Position numbers and translations under genes: made by a program. The notes beneath the pieces were generated by a model. The model saw only the letters and a list, made by a program, of their open reading frames with translations, made no database searches and was not told the DNA's origin. A stretch of DNA of 64,000 bases from Phytophthora hibernalis (taxonomy: Eukaryota; Oomycota; Peronosporomycetes; Peronosporales; Peronosporaceae). Position 1 is the first letter of the stretch, and the number at the start of each line of letters is the position of its first letter. The stretch is taken from contig JAAKBF010000159.1 in assembly GCA_012656075.1 (NCBI GenBank), forward strand, positions 1,178,001 through 1,242,000, written 5' to 3'. Shown piece by piece: positions 1 through 10,717 of the stretch.

Positions 1-30
1 CTCCTTCTGAAGCAGCCGTGCTTCAATTTG

Positions 31-44
31 TCATTCTGCAATTT
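31..44 (+). promoter_or_regulatory. Oomycete initiator (Inr) of elicitin-like gene 1
   Basis: The 14-mer TCATTCTGCAATTT matches the oomycete core-promoter consensus TCATTYYNCAWTTT exactly. It lies 59 bp upstream of the ATG at 103, the usual distance for an oomycete transcription start. The same 16-mer (with GC added) occurs upstream of the NDUFA4-like gene on the other strand. Confidence 0.85.
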
Positions 45-102
45 GCTTTCAAGCAACGACATCGACCCCACGACACCGTCGACTCTTCTACCTCCTCCCA
101 AC

Positions 103-815
103 ATGAAGGCTGTCATTTCCTCGCTTCTGCTGAGTGCTGTCGCCGTGGCTAGCGCTACTAACTGCGACGAAAGCGTGCTTACTGAGATTGCTAATACTGC
201 GGATGCTTCTACGTGCAAGAGTGCTAGTCGCTTCGTGGTCCCAGTCGAATCGACCGAAAACAATATCATCATCGACTGGGAGCCATTCTGCGTCAGCGAG
301 GCGTGCCGACGGGTCCTAAGCGGCCTCGGAAAATACAGGAATGCTCAATCGATGGTTCCGGTCTTCACCAGAGCGTTGTTGACCCGATTGTTGATGTCTG
401 CAACGCTACCAGAGCGCTCAGAGCGGCTGATGGGTCTCACATGCACAGCCCCGGCATGGATATGGGCTCGTCCTCAGCTGAAGCAGAGGACTCTCATGAA
501 GCGACGTCATCTTCCACGGCATCGTCGGGTGCGGAGGATTCGCATGAGACGACTTCTTCAACCGCTGTATCAGCTGAAGCGGGGTATGAAAAGTCGCACG
601 ACCATACCAGCAGCACTGCCAGTAGCTCCACCGGAACCACCACTACCACCTCGACGAGCAAGTCCGGCGATAGCTCCACCGGTTCCAAAAAAACGACTAG
701 CAGCAACTCGACGTCAAACACCCAAGCCCCAGCCGCCTCGAGCACGTCGTCGGCGACGTCGATCTCGATCGCTGCTGGATCGGTTTTCCTGGCGGCTGCA
801 GCTGTCTTCTTGTGA
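103..815 (+). CDS. Elicitin-like protein 1, probably GPI-anchored, one frame break
   Basis: Elicitins are small secreted oomycete proteins that bind sterols, and many are recognised by plants. The start at 103 gives a signal peptide (MKAVISSLLLSAVAVASA). The elicitin domain follows with the six expected cysteines: four before the break (within TNCDES, STCKS, PFCVSEAC) and two after it (QEC, VDVC). A long Ser/Thr-rich linker and a hydrophobic C-terminus (SVFLAAAAVFL) suggest a GPI-anchored wall protein. The reading frame changes by one base near the AAAA run at 330-333, between cysteines 4 and 5. Because the domain stays intact on both sides, a missing A in the assembly is more likely than a real mutation. 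First of four tandem paralogues. Family assignment is firm; the state of the gene is not. Confidence 0.85.
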
Positions 816-1276
816 GCACATGAGTACCATCTGTGCAGTCACGTGTGACTGTCTATGGAGCTTAAACCTCTCTGCATAATACACTTCGCAGCTGTGCTGC
901 TTGAGACTTTTCCGTTGACGACTTATCCGTTGTTTGTTGCACTAAGCAGGACAAAAAACATTCTCTGAGCGGTTTAAGACCACTATTCTGAACGTTTGAG
1001 CAACATCGTCCGTAGGACTCTGGAATATTCACAATAATGAAATATGCACAACAGACTAGGGATCAGTTTCGCCAGCATGACGCCTATGATCTGTTTCTAG
1101 GAGGATTCCTTCCTTTCCACGGCTCAACGCTTCAACGACGCGTTCTGACTTTACCGTCTCTGTACTCGCAACCCGGAGCGTGTGGAGAGAATACCAAAAG
1201 CCACATGGTCTGAACCAGCCCACACTCTCTTGGTTTTGTGAGGGTAACATCAACCTCCGACGAGGTGCCAACCTTT

Positions 1277-1292
1277 GCTCACTCCTCAATTC
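1277..1292 (+). promoter_or_regulatory. Inr-like element of elicitin-like gene 2
   Basis: GCTCACTCCTCAATTC resembles the oomycete initiator with its leading GC (GCTCATTYYNCAWTTT), with mismatches near the middle and at the end. It lies 51 bp upstream of the ATG at 1344. Confidence 0.6.
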
Positions 1293-1343
1293 ACCTCAAG
1301 TACCCCACTCCGGTCCGACCAATCCCCCAAAATTCTCTCCGAG

Positions 1344-1853
1344 ATGTCTTCTCTGACTTCGTTCGTGCTGATCGGCCTTGCCTTCGCTGCTTCGGTCAAC
1401 GCTGAGGACTGCTCCACGGAAGCCTTGATGAACCTTGCGAGTAACACGAATCTGGCAAGCTGCACGGCTGAGACCGGTATCAGCGTGTCGACCATCTCAA
1501 CGCTCTCCCAAGACGATATCATGTCAGTGTGTGAGAGCACCGCCTGCATGGCTCTCATGAACGACGTTGCTTCTTTGGGACTTGGTGACTGCACGATCCC
1601 GGGCTCCAACGTCTCTGTGCAGAGTGACGTCCTCGATTCCGTCACCTCAATGTGCGGTGGTAGTGGCTCAATGGGATCGATGAACATGGCCGGCTCGTCA
1701 TCGTCGACTGGAACCACCAACGTTGGGGACAGCAGCTCGAGCAGTGACCAGGTCTCTGGAGGAAGTGGCTCGAGCTCCAAGAGCAGTGCTGCGACTGTGA
1801 CGATCGGATTCGTCTCGACGATTGTTGTGGCTGTTGTCGCGATGATCCTGTAG
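1344..1853 (+). CDS. Elicitin-like protein 2, probably GPI-anchored
   Basis: A 169-residue protein. The ATG at 1344 was chosen over upstream in-frame starts because it gives a clean signal peptide (MSSLTSFVLIGLAFAASVNA) and lies at the right distance from the Inr-like element. The mature part starts EDCSTEALM and carries six cysteines in elicitin spacing, including CESTACMALM and GDCTIPG. After the roughly 100-residue domain comes a Gly/Ser/Thr-rich linker and a hydrophobic tail (ATVTIGFVSTIVVAVVAMIL), typical of GPI attachment. The frame is intact. It is closest in wording to gene 3 (the shared ACMALM block), which suggests local duplication. Probable role: extracellular or wall-linked sterol or lipid binding. 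Confidence 0.95.
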   Translation: MSSLTSFVLIGLAFAASVNAEDCSTEALMNLASNTNLASCTAETGISVSTISTLSQDDIMSVCESTACMALMNDVASLGLGDCTIPGSNVSVQSDVLDSVTSMCGGSGSMGSMNMAGSSSSTGTTNVGDSSSSSDQVSGGSGSSSKSSAATVTIGFVSTIVVAVVAMIL

Positions 1854-2570
1854 GAAGTTACGTGGTCGTTCATTTCGTTAACGTCAATGTGAGCTACTTT
1901 TTGCTGATACCGATATCGCAAGTTGCATGGATTCCACTAAAAAATCTTGTTCAACTTCAAACCATCTTGACCCTTTCTTTTACTTCACATGAGAAGCTTT
2001 GTAGACTGCATGCATTTGATATACTAGAAATTGTTTGTTCTAAACGTGAAGTTGCAGATCGCAATAATCTGTAGAGAACTTCAAGTGTAGGCAGAATTTG
2101 CTCTGACGAAAGAAGACTCCTTGGTATGTGAAGTCGAGTAAAATTCACTCGAGAAAGCAAGCTACCGCGCAGACAATTCTACCAGCCTCGGACATGTCAA
2201 GACCCACCGCAGTATTTACCGGCTACTGAGCGCTCTGTCCTGTCGAGATCACGCACTCCATACCATTTGCTTCCAGCAGGAGGACCACCACGCTATAGGG
2301 CTTTTGCGCTTCAATCAAGTGCAGCTGCGCTGTTCGACTTATAATACGATTGTTTCTATTGGGGTGACAGCGCCAGCCGACGATGTGTACCATCCGGCTG
2401 CTGGTCTGAGGAACCTCACGCCCGCAACGAGACCCCGCATGTTGAGCGGGTCGTGATGGTGAAGCCTGCTGTGCCATCACTCGCACCTTGTTCATTGTCC
2501 CTACTGCATTAATCTTGAACTCACCGCAAGCAGCGCACACCACTTTCGATTTACCAAGAATCGCTGAGCA

Positions 2571-3005
2571 ATGCTGTCGTCGTCTTCGCTTGCCACGATC
2601 ACCTTGGCGCTGGCCGCCACCGTAAACGCTGAAGAATGTGCCACAGCAGAACTGATGACCATCGCAAGCAGCACGCACCTAGAAGGGTGTACTTCCAACT
2701 TGGGCTTCAGTGGCTTCTCGGCCATTACGTCCCTTTCCGACGCGCAAATCCAAAAAGTTTGTGAGAACTCAGCCTGCATGGCGCTAATGGAAGAGATGAG
2801 GTCGATGAGTTTTGGTGACTGCACGATACAAGGCACCAACATTTCGCTGGAGTCGGACATATTGGACCCTTTTGCAAAGGAATGCAGCGGCAGCGGATCG
2901 GTGGACCTATCAGCCGGCTCTGCGAACGGATCAAACGGTGCAACAATGAAGGCCCTCAGCTGGATCTCTACCGTTGCGATTGCGCTCACTACGCTAGTGT
3001 TGTAG
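2571..3005 (+). CDS. Elicitin-like protein 3
   Basis: A 144-residue protein with a signal peptide (to about VNAEEC), six elicitin-spaced cysteines (EECATAEL, EGCTSN, KVCENSACMALM, GDCTIQG, AKECSG), a short Ser/Gly linker and a hydrophobic end (WISTVAIALTTLVL). The linker is much shorter than in genes 1, 2 and 4, so the domain would sit closer to the membrane or wall if it is GPI-anchored. No convincing initiator was found; the stretch TTCATTGTCCC about 80 bp upstream is only a weak match. The frame is intact. Confidence 0.93.
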   Translation: MLSSSSLATITLALAATVNAEECATAELMTIASSTHLEGCTSNLGFSGFSAITSLSDAQIQKVCENSACMALMEEMRSMSFGDCTIQGTNISLESDILDPFAKECSGSGSVDLSAGSANGSNGATMKALSWISTVAIALTTLVL

Positions 3006-3404
3006 AAAATTGTCGTCAACGGTATCTGATAAATGCTTGAGTAATGACATCTTACTGCATGGATCGTTCGCCTCTTGCGCTCGCAAGTTCCAGTATGTGC
3101 CATATTCAGCTTAACTCGTGCACACGGGTCATTTGGTTGCAACAGGTCCTCAATTTGCTGCCGACGCTTCAATTTTAAACATATTTGTATTGCAGCTGCT
3201 TGCAGCACTCTGGTTCCGTCTGAGGAGTACGTGTACTGGAAAATTAGAGGGCAGCTTTGTGCTGTGGGTATTGACTGCACTATCCATTTGGTTCTTATCG
3301 GCTTCGTTTTTGCGGGTAGAGCAACACCGGTTGACCGCAAACAAACATCACAATTCATCTCGCCAGCCAGAGGGCACCCCAAAAATCTCGACCAACACGT
3401 CATT

Positions 3405-3860
3405 ATGAAGTCGCAGTTGACAGCGTTTCTGGTGACCAGTCTTGCGCTCGTTCGTGCTGTCGACTCCAGCGACAAGTGCCCCATATCGGTGCTGCTGGGC
3501 ATTGCAAGCAATCCTCATGTTGCTGGATGTTCATCGGCTGTGGGTTTCAGTAGTATATCTAGCATCGATGAACTATCACTCGAAAAGATCAAGGCGATAT
3601 GTGGCAGCTCTGCTTGCATGAAGCTCATGGGAGATATGGCGACAATGGGTCTCGGGGACTGCGGGATTCCAGATACCGAGATTCGCATTCAAACAGACAT
3701 CCTTGACCCGTTTGCGAAGAGGTGTAGCAGCAGTGGATCTACGGAGACGTCAAGTACCGACAGTTCCGGAAGCAGCTCAAGCGAGACGAGTGGCACAACA
3801 GAGATTGTCATCGGTTGCATCTCAGCGGTCACATTAATTGTGGTTACCATTTTGGTGTGA
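3405..3860 (+). CDS. Elicitin-like protein 4, probably GPI-anchored
   Basis: A 151-residue protein starting at the ATG at 3405. The open frame runs another 110 codons upstream, but only the 3405 start gives a signal peptide (MKSQLTAFLVTSLALVRAVD). Six cysteines in elicitin spacing are present (DKCPISV, AGCSSA, AICGSSACMKLM, GDCGIPD, AKRCSS). A Ser/Thr-rich linker and a hydrophobic tail (VIGCISAVTLIVVTILV) follow. Genes 3 and 4 share the phrase DILDPFAK just before the last cysteine, which marks them as closest paralogues. Last of the cluster; decayed DNA follows. Confidence 0.94.
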   Translation: MKSQLTAFLVTSLALVRAVDSSDKCPISVLLGIASNPHVAGCSSAVGFSSISSIDELSLEKIKAICGSSACMKLMGDMATMGLGDCGIPDTEIRIQTDILDPFAKRCSSSGSTETSSTDSSGSSSSETSGTTEIVIGCISAVTLIVVTILV

Positions 3861-4238
3861 CGCGTAGCTCCGCCGTAAGCAGACATCATAAACCTCTTTG
3901 TAATGAGTGGCAATCATTTTTAACAGGAAATCCCGCTAAGTGGAGGGAGCGTTTGAGGGAACCCAGAAAAAGACTAATTGCGGAAACAGTCATTTGGCCT
4001 TGGGATTTTGACACAGTCATGCTATAGCTTCACATCTAACAATACGCATGTTAGATAGCCGCAATATGTGGTGCATGAAGCACTGCGCTGTGCGTCAGTA
4101 GAGCACTGATAGTAGTGCTGTTCAACGCATTCGTAGAGAAATCTGTGATTGTAGACATTTGATAGTGGGACAATGAGCTCCCACATTTAGGCTCATCTCC
4201 CGGGGATTTCCCGGAGCACAGCACAGTTCAAAATTCAA

Positions 4239-5560
4239 ATGGAAGATCACGCAGCTTTCGTCGGGCGTGTGGGTGACGGAGCTGGTCTTCCTACAATAAC
4301 GTGCAAGTGCAAGCGTCCGCGCTGTCCAGTTGACGGTTGTGGAAAGTGCTCGCGCTGTGGTCGTGACTGCGATGGCGTGTCAGAAGCTGTGAAGCGAGCA
4401 CGTACGCTTGGACGGCCACCTACGCTTCGGCAGATGACAAGCAGTGGGGAAGAAATGATGGCGACAAGCGTAGATCTTCAGCGAACAAATGGCACGGATA
4501 CGCTGCTAGAGCCGCCCAGAATCGATTTGGTTAACCGTATCCGATCCGGAAACGAGCGCTCAGATTTCAAACCAGCCTGTGCAGGTACTAGAGGAAGACG
4601 ATCATGATTTTTACGACTTGGGGATTGCGTCCCCAGTGCGTTCTGGCTCAGGACCAGCTGCGGCAGCTGGATGGCGAGTGCAAAAATAAAGCAGGAATGT
4701 ATCAGAGCCCGGCGATTTTCACTCCTACGCTAAAACGTCGAAAGGGGTGGATATTTTTGCTGTGATGGAGGTTCTGGGGTGTGATGCCTCGCAAGTCAGA
4801 TCGATGACTACCAAGGAAAGACGTTGCTTAAAATCATTTTGGACAGTGGGTTATTGCGGTGTCGGTAATGAAAACGACCAGCAGGAGCGTGAAGATCAGC
4901 TCAGCATAGCTCGTGAGCGTCAGGAACGAGCTGCTTCGCTAAGATTGGTGTGGCTACTCTTGAGTCACATTTGCACGATACTTTGTGGTGTAAGTGCAGG
5001 TTCTGTGTTTCTGGAACTGTTCATTTCGTGGATTAACCCAGCCCAGTCATCAGCCCTATCCGAGATCACGACACCAGCTCGGGTATTCGTGGCAACCAAA
5101 CGAGGATCTATTGAGCGACGCTGCATTCGAGCCTTACTGTGTGATGCGTTTCCATTAGCAGCATTGAGGGAAACTGCGGACAATGTTGGTGGATTTTGCT
5201 TCGGCAAGAACAGCTACACAGCAGGGCGTAAGGATATTTTCCTCAACCTCGGGAACAACTAACGAGAAACAAATTCGTGACAAGGTTTCAGACCTCAAGC
5301 GGAAGCCGAAGACAAGTCGCAGGCAAGGTGTAACAACTGTGGCTACTACAAAAGTTGATATCGTAAGGGGCTCATACAGTATTACCCATGGCTGGGCCAA
5401 GTCGTGCGACTGCAGCGCTAGTTGTGTTAAAATAGTCGGGCTTGATTCGCAGTGTATGGGTATGGGTCTTCTCCGGTTGTATGGGTCTTCTCCGGTTGAG
5501 GCGCTGCCCGCTTTCTGTCGTCAAATTTTATATTGAGTTCGGAGGTGTGAAGACCTCAGC
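4239..5560 (+). pseudogene. Decayed gene with a CxC-rich motif, unknown function
   Basis: Coding remnants run on + in shifting frames. The clearest block, at about 4300-4400, is a cysteine cluster CKCKRPRCPVDGCGKCSRCG followed by a basic VKRARTLGRPP stretch, resembling a zinc-binding or DNA-binding motif. Further blocks follow, broken by stops and frame changes: VLEEDDHDFYDLGIASPVRS at about 4585, DIFAVMEVLGCDASQVRS at about 4750, SIERRCIRALLCDAFPLAAL at about 5115 and a lysine-rich part at about 5280. I do not recognise the family with certainty. The pattern fits an old copy of a multicopy oomycete gene. A low-confidence call on function; the decay itself is clear. Confidence 0.45.
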
Positions 5561-6230
5561 TTCGGAGAATGCGAAAGATCTGGCAGTCACTTGGGACTGG
5601 CATGCACATGACGCTGCGACTCCTACGAAAACCAGGACCATTATGGCTCGTGCTGGGCCTTCTCGGCTGTGTCATAGATGTGGTGTGCCTATTCTCTGAG
5701 GTCGGGGATGCTGCAGTCGTTCTATATGCAGGAGGACTGCACTTTGGAGGCGTTGACACCTGCAACCATGACGATGACATGAGTGATGGGTATGAGAAGA
5801 TCATCCAGTACCATGGGGGCAAGATCGACCCAAAGAAGAACAAGGATGCCAAAGCTGTAGGTCACTTCACTTCATACGCGAACATTGATGCCGGGCGATA
5901 AAAGTGCACGGATCGCCACAGTCTGCTGGTATTGATGCCAGCAGCTTTTCGTTCTGTTGTATTGTCATGACGTGTACAAGTTGTACAGTACAACTGGCCG
6001 CTGTGCGGCAACGCGCTGGACGAGCACGACCACGGCGAGGCGGCCGCCGGCTACGGCGTGTACGAAGACGAAGGACTTCTGGGTCGCCAAGAACTTGTGG
6101 AACAAGTTGTGGGCCATGAGCGCTCATCAAGGACAACCAAGGGACCTCGTGGTTGGATCACGACTCTGCTTTCTCAGGACGATCAATCCTACCGTATCCG
6201 TCCGTCCTGGACGGCTCTTGAAACAGTCGA
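5560..6230 (+). pseudogene. Coding remnant on +, unknown family
   Basis: Several protein-like blocks appear in different + frames: CNHDDDMSDGYEKIIQYHGG at about 5762, YKLYNWPLCGN at about 5980 joined to an acidic GC-rich stretch, KDFWVAKNLWNKLWAMSA at about 6070 and DNQGTSWLDHDSAFSGRS at about 6135. Their order and spacing suggest one former gene that has picked up frameshifts. I do not recognise it. It ends against an opposite-strand transporter remnant, so the two pseudogenes now face each other. Confidence 0.3.
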
Positions 6231-6239
6231 ACAGTACAT

Positions 6240-6600
6240 GTAGGCGCGAGCACTGGGATGACAAATGCCAACATGATGATGGCGTTGAGACGCAGAGTCG
6301 ATACGGCGACCGTACTTGTCCAACGGGTAGCCCGAAAGGAATCTTCCGAACATGCCTCCAACGAGTCACACTTTCGACGGCATTGTCCAGGTCGTGTTGG
6401 TGTGGCCCTGAAACATCATACGCGTGCCCTCCACGACGGGTCGAGCGATACAGCCCTCTGTGTTGTGAAACTTGTGGACGTTGATTTAGTGACTCGACCA
6501 ACCGTAGTGGAAGGGCTCGAGCATGGCAATGCTCACTGAGGTGTAGACAATCGACTGCGCAGCAATGAACCGCCCTTCGATGTTCAGGGCCGGCTCATCA
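6240..6600 (-). pseudogene. N-terminal fragment of an MFS sugar-transporter gene
   Basis: Read on the minus strand from about 6598, the sequence gives IVYTSVSIAMLEPFHYGWSS, a stop, then NVHKFHN and ARPVVEG. After two frame changes it gives GGMFGRFLSGYPLDKYGRR and then a hydrophobic LNAIIMLAFVIPVLA segment. GxxxDxxGRR between helices 2 and 3 is the signature of the major facilitator superfamily, and the helix 1 text fits sugar porters (GLUT-like). Only the first three helices remain, with at least one stop and two frame changes, so this is a dead fragment. Identification rests on the motif and the order of blocks. Confidence 0.65.
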
Positions 6601-8620
6601 GCGTGGCCGTTGGTAGGCACGGATTAAGCGATCGCGCCGTCGGCGGAAGCGCCAATTCTTGCCACACGAGGGCTACGCGCTGGATTAACTATAACTCACC
6701 GAACATTTCATTTACAAAGGTGAAGGCTAGTGATGTAGATCGCTGCTCGCGTACGTTTTGATCCGAGCAAGTTGCTCGAGAGGGCTGGAGCTCACGTGAA
6801 AACCTTTTCACTGAAAAGCCAAGGCGGCGAAAGGTGATGGACAAGAGGTGCAAGAGGTCTACAGCATGTGCCACTCTCTGAAGGGTTTTCCAAAATGCTG
6901 AAAATGCTTTCCTATGGCGCAGTCAAGCTCAATCAAGTTGCATCGACGCAGCGATATGTTGGTCAATGAAGCGCACTTGCTTCACCACGAATACCATAAG
7001 ATATTATCATGAAGTTTAAGATAAAGGGCTATCTAGTGGTATAATTTCTTGCTACTAAAGTAAAGACCGCAATTAGTTATTTTTTATTTTCCCCTTTTGG
7101 GCCGTTTTCTCCCTCTTCTTAGCGAGGCCGCCTGTTAATAGCTCTAGCCGAATAAAGTCTTTCACAAGAACATCAAAACACATCATGTTCTCTGGATTTT
7201 ATATCCAGAGTCTACCGGTCTGAATCCTTTCATTTCTGATACCTTTCGTAATACGATTTGAATACTTCAACAAATAAACTTTAAAACCCTGCTATATTTG
7301 ATAACCGGATCGACTTTTATTCTATTTGTGGCGGTTGACCCATCCGCAGAAGATTAGGCCAACACATTTCTATGATATGATATCACTAATAATCTTATTT
7401 TACCTGCAGCAGATGATTTATCCAGACCGTTCGAGCAACATCTTGGATGTTTTTTCTTTGAGCAACATACTATGGTGTGTAGATGAACTACAGATATCGA
7501 AGCGCGTGTCCATTAAATAGAAAGAAAAAATGATGACACCACATCATGTTGGTTATTGTCCGGCATTCATACAGTGTAGGTGTTGTAAGAAAATGCGTGC
7601 GTCGTTGCATTGCCGCAAGACTACGTACAAATTTAAAATCGCATTATTCACGGAAACTATTCGTGCAGTGTGAACGAAACATTTCCTGCAGCTATCTTGG
7701 CCAACAAAATTTAGGGAAATTATTACGCCCGGTGGTCTATGGATACTTCAAGTACATGGTGAGAAACTTGTACGCATTGGGAGGGGTTTCGTTTGAGTAA
7801 ATACGCAGTCATGATTGGCATAGATACAAGTAGCAACCGTTTAATTAGAAGCGAAATGAGCTAGATCGATGGATTTAGGATTCCTTCAGCACTCCTTCAA
7901 CCAACATGTTGCTGATACATGTACTTCGAAGTACAGCTTATTTTTCGCCTTCATTTGAGTATCGTTCCTATCACTATCTCCTAATCAATACTTCGAAGTA
8001 CAATCCAAAAATGGCGAATTTGAATATGAAGTGAGTTTTGCACGACGAATTCAATCCATTTTTCTATAAACGCTCACTTTGAAACTGAGTTTGTTGAGCT
8101 CAAAGTAAAATACAGAGTTGTTCCGTGCGAAGTCGCGGCTTTGTTTTATTAGAGATACCACGCCACGACGATGTCACATTGTTGCTGCATGAGACGAGCC
8201 ACGGGCCTGTTCCACAGGCCCGAGAGTTGCTCGTCGATTTCACACTAATGTTTGATAACTCTTGGTAGGTATTATCGATACGCCTCAAAGCTGCTGCGAT
8301 GGTTTGATGTTTGGTGGGCGTCAATTAGAAGGAAAGTATCAGCAATAACCGGGTTTTAAGCTTACAAGATCATACCGGTAGCCATCATTCACGAAAACTA
8401 ACTAAAACTAAAAGTATGAATAAGCGTACTTCGAGCACAGGCATAATTGCTATTTCCAACTTGGTCCCCCAAAGGAAGGGCATTGCAGACGAGCAGCTGA
8501 TGGGCTGGAAAGCAAACACCGCCTCGAGGATGAGCGTCAACACACGGTGAACTGTCAAATGGATCTGGGCATGCCCTTGCTTTTGATAACACCGGGGTCT
8601 CTTGTCGTAGCGACGTGATT
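6600..8620. other. AT-rich intergenic DNA, no gene seen
   Basis: No reading frame here looks coding. The part from 7000 to 8100 is strongly AT-rich, with pyrimidine runs (7080-7115) and repeated short words such as TACTTCGAAGTA (near 7920 and 7990). It may be old transposon debris, but I see no terminal repeats. Confidence 0.5.
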
Positions 8621-9280
8621 TTGGTTTCTTCGCGCTCACAGTAGCATCGGTCGTAGGCAGGTCTTCAGGTGTTTCGGTGCCTTCCGTAAAGTCGACCTCG
8701 CACCAGACATAATCCGTGTACATCTCTGTTGTTTGATATATCCCACTTGGTCATTGCGCGTACACCTCGGTTTCATCGAAAGCCACGTCGTAGCAAGTTC
8801 CATTGGTGAACTTTACTTGGAAGGTGCCCCAATACACGTCCTGTCTGCGTGAAGCCTTCACAGGGAAAGTGGCGCAATCGCAGGTGTCGACACGGTCGCG
8901 TACCCGATTTCATCGAGCCCGTCATTAACGACCACAGATCTGCGCAGGCCGCGAGGGGTGCAATCGGTTCCCTCGACAACGGAATGGGACGGAGCTAAAT
9001 AGGGACTTGGAATGCGAGTAGGTTTATCCTCAGTAGCGAAGGCCTGGTACATCGGGTTGTATATTCGTGTGCTTGGCCAGTATGGACTTCTGGACACGCC
9101 GGTGTAGCCATTAGAACGCGCAAAATTTACGAGAGTCAATACCATATTGACACGAGAGGTGAGTGTGCAGGAGGAGGACAAAAGGGGAATGAGCAAGGCG
9201 TTCATGCTGTCTTTGGGTGGACCGTACAAGTTTCCAACAGCATTACACTTGGGGCAAATGAATGTTGTGCATTCTGCCAC
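8620..9280 (-). pseudogene. Decayed minus-strand gene with a Tudor/chromo-like block
   Basis: The minus frame from 9280 opens with a Cys pair (FICPKCNAVG). It runs about 140 residues without a stop, ending at 8858. In other frames follow VYWGTFQVKFTNGTCYDVAF (about 8760-8840) and, after a stop, YTDYVWCEVDFTEGTETPED (about 8660-8720). The second block has the barrel-like pattern of Tudor or chromo modules often found at the ends of oomycete transposases. I infer a decayed transposon gene but cannot name the family. It lies immediately outside the inverted repeat that starts at 9310. Confidence 0.35.
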
Positions 9281-9450
9281 ACTTGAAGGGCGTGGCGTGT
9301 CGGGTTAACTGCTGCGATGGAAATTCGAGAATGAGCAGCCCTATGACCTACTTCTCGCACCTACCCATCCTAACAATAGATCTCATGGCATGATCTCAAT
9401 GCTAGCCAGAAAGGAACCGAACACGACCCCTGGTTCTCCGGATTTTTGGA

Positions 9451-9497
9451 GAACCTGTTTAGCCTCGAGAACCTGGTTCTCGAGGTTAAACAGGTTC
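9451..9497. repeat. 47-bp near-perfect palindrome
   Basis: Two 23-base arms flank one central T, with a single arm mismatch (G at 9462). The left arm begins GAACCTGTTTAGCCTCGAG and the right arm reads its reverse complement. Further short inverted words (CCGAACACGAC on the left, GTTCGTGTCG on the right) extend the symmetry imperfectly. It could form a hairpin or cruciform. It lies 127 bp upstream of the coiled-coil reading frame. Confidence 0.8.
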
Positions 9498-9623
9498 GGT
9501 TCGTGTCGTACTTAAAGGAACGAACCTCTTTGAAACGACAGAACCTCTTCCTTTCCTCGCGATACGGTTGGGCAAGACGGAAAGTGCTCAGTGCGGCTCT
9601 AGCGGGATACAGCTCAACCCGCG

Positions 9624-10717
9624 GTGATCATGATGCACGCGCTTGCTGCCATTACTGGGGCTCAGAGTTCGGAGGACGTGGCGGACCAACCATCGCAAGT
9701 TCACCATCGGTGGAAATTCACCCTACATGAAGACATTCTCCAGATCAGTGGGCACCAGCCCATTAACGTCTCACAAGCGCTGTATGAGACTCAGCTTCAA
9801 GTACAGCAGAACAGTATGTCTCTTGAACGCCGTATGGAAGAGCTTGTTGCTCACACACGAAGTGAACTCGAGAGCGCAGCAGTGGAGATGGAGAGAAAGC
9901 TGCAGGTGCAACTCCAACAGAGCTTCCGTGCTTCTCAAGCTGCAGCTGAATCGACGGTAGCGGAAGCTGTTCAAGTTATTACTGCTCGTGCAGATACAGC
10001 AGAGGCGAAGCTCATCGAAGCCCGGGCTCGCTTGGATGAAGCTGTGGATATTCATGTAGCTAACTCGCAGCTAATCGCGCCTGATAATATAGCCCAAGCA
10101 TGCGAAGAACAACTCCAAGAAGCTATGACCATAGCTCAGGCATCCTTTGATGCGGCAGTAGATGTAAAGGCCGCGCAGCACGTATTCGTCCTTGAGTCTC
10201 GCATTCACGAGCGCGTCGAACACACCCAACAGCAGGCGCTACACGCCGTCTCGCCCCAGGTAAACGAGTGCGAGACTCGCATGCAAAAGAACTTGAGGTT
10301 TTAATGGCAGACGCTCGTGAACATACCGAATCTGGTATTGCTACACTGAAGACAAAGCTGGACAAACGCGTGGTGGAGTTTAATTACAAGCTGGAGAACG
10401 CTGTGCGTGAACGTGTGACAGCCGATGTCAATTCAATGGAGAAAAAGTTAAACCGTCAACTACAGACAGCTAGCACCAAGATGGCTGCTGAAGCCGAAAA
10501 GAAGGCATTTTCGGTGGTAGCGGAAGCTGAGAAGCGAATCGTGAGTGTGAGGATTGGCGCGGACGCTTCGATGCGGAACGAGATGGCTAAACAGGTAGAG
10601 CTGGCAAAAGCGGTAGAAGTCAAACTATCAAGCCAGCTGGAAGCACTAAAAGTATCCCAAGGACTGTATGAGTCGCACGGAAAATATGGTTCTGTTGTTC
10701 TGTGTGCCGAGCTGTAG
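9624..10717 (+). CDS. Coiled-coil protein inside the composite element, one frame break
   Basis: About 363 residues, almost all heptad-rich coiled coil: for example ELESAAVEMERKLQVQLQQ in the first half and ENAVRERVTADVNSMEKKLN in the second. The frame changes by one base near the CCCC run at 10254-10257. Both halves are coherent coiled coil without internal stops, so a single missing C would restore one protein. No enzymatic motif, signal peptide or membrane segment is visible. Its place between inverted repeats suggests it was captured by, or belongs to, a mobile element. Codon choice looks normal for a host gene. Function unknown. Confidence 0.55.

Noticed and set aside
1286..1921. Minus frame of 211 codons over elicitin-like gene 2
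   Set aside because: Antisense of a Ser/Thr-rich coding region, which commonly leaves open frames.
3075..3404. N-terminal extension of elicitin-like gene 4
   Set aside because: The start at 3405 gives a proper signal peptide; the extension would bury it.
7326..8324. Several 60-85 codon frames in AT-rich DNA
   Set aside because: Composition follows the AT-rich background; no domains, initiators or splice partners.
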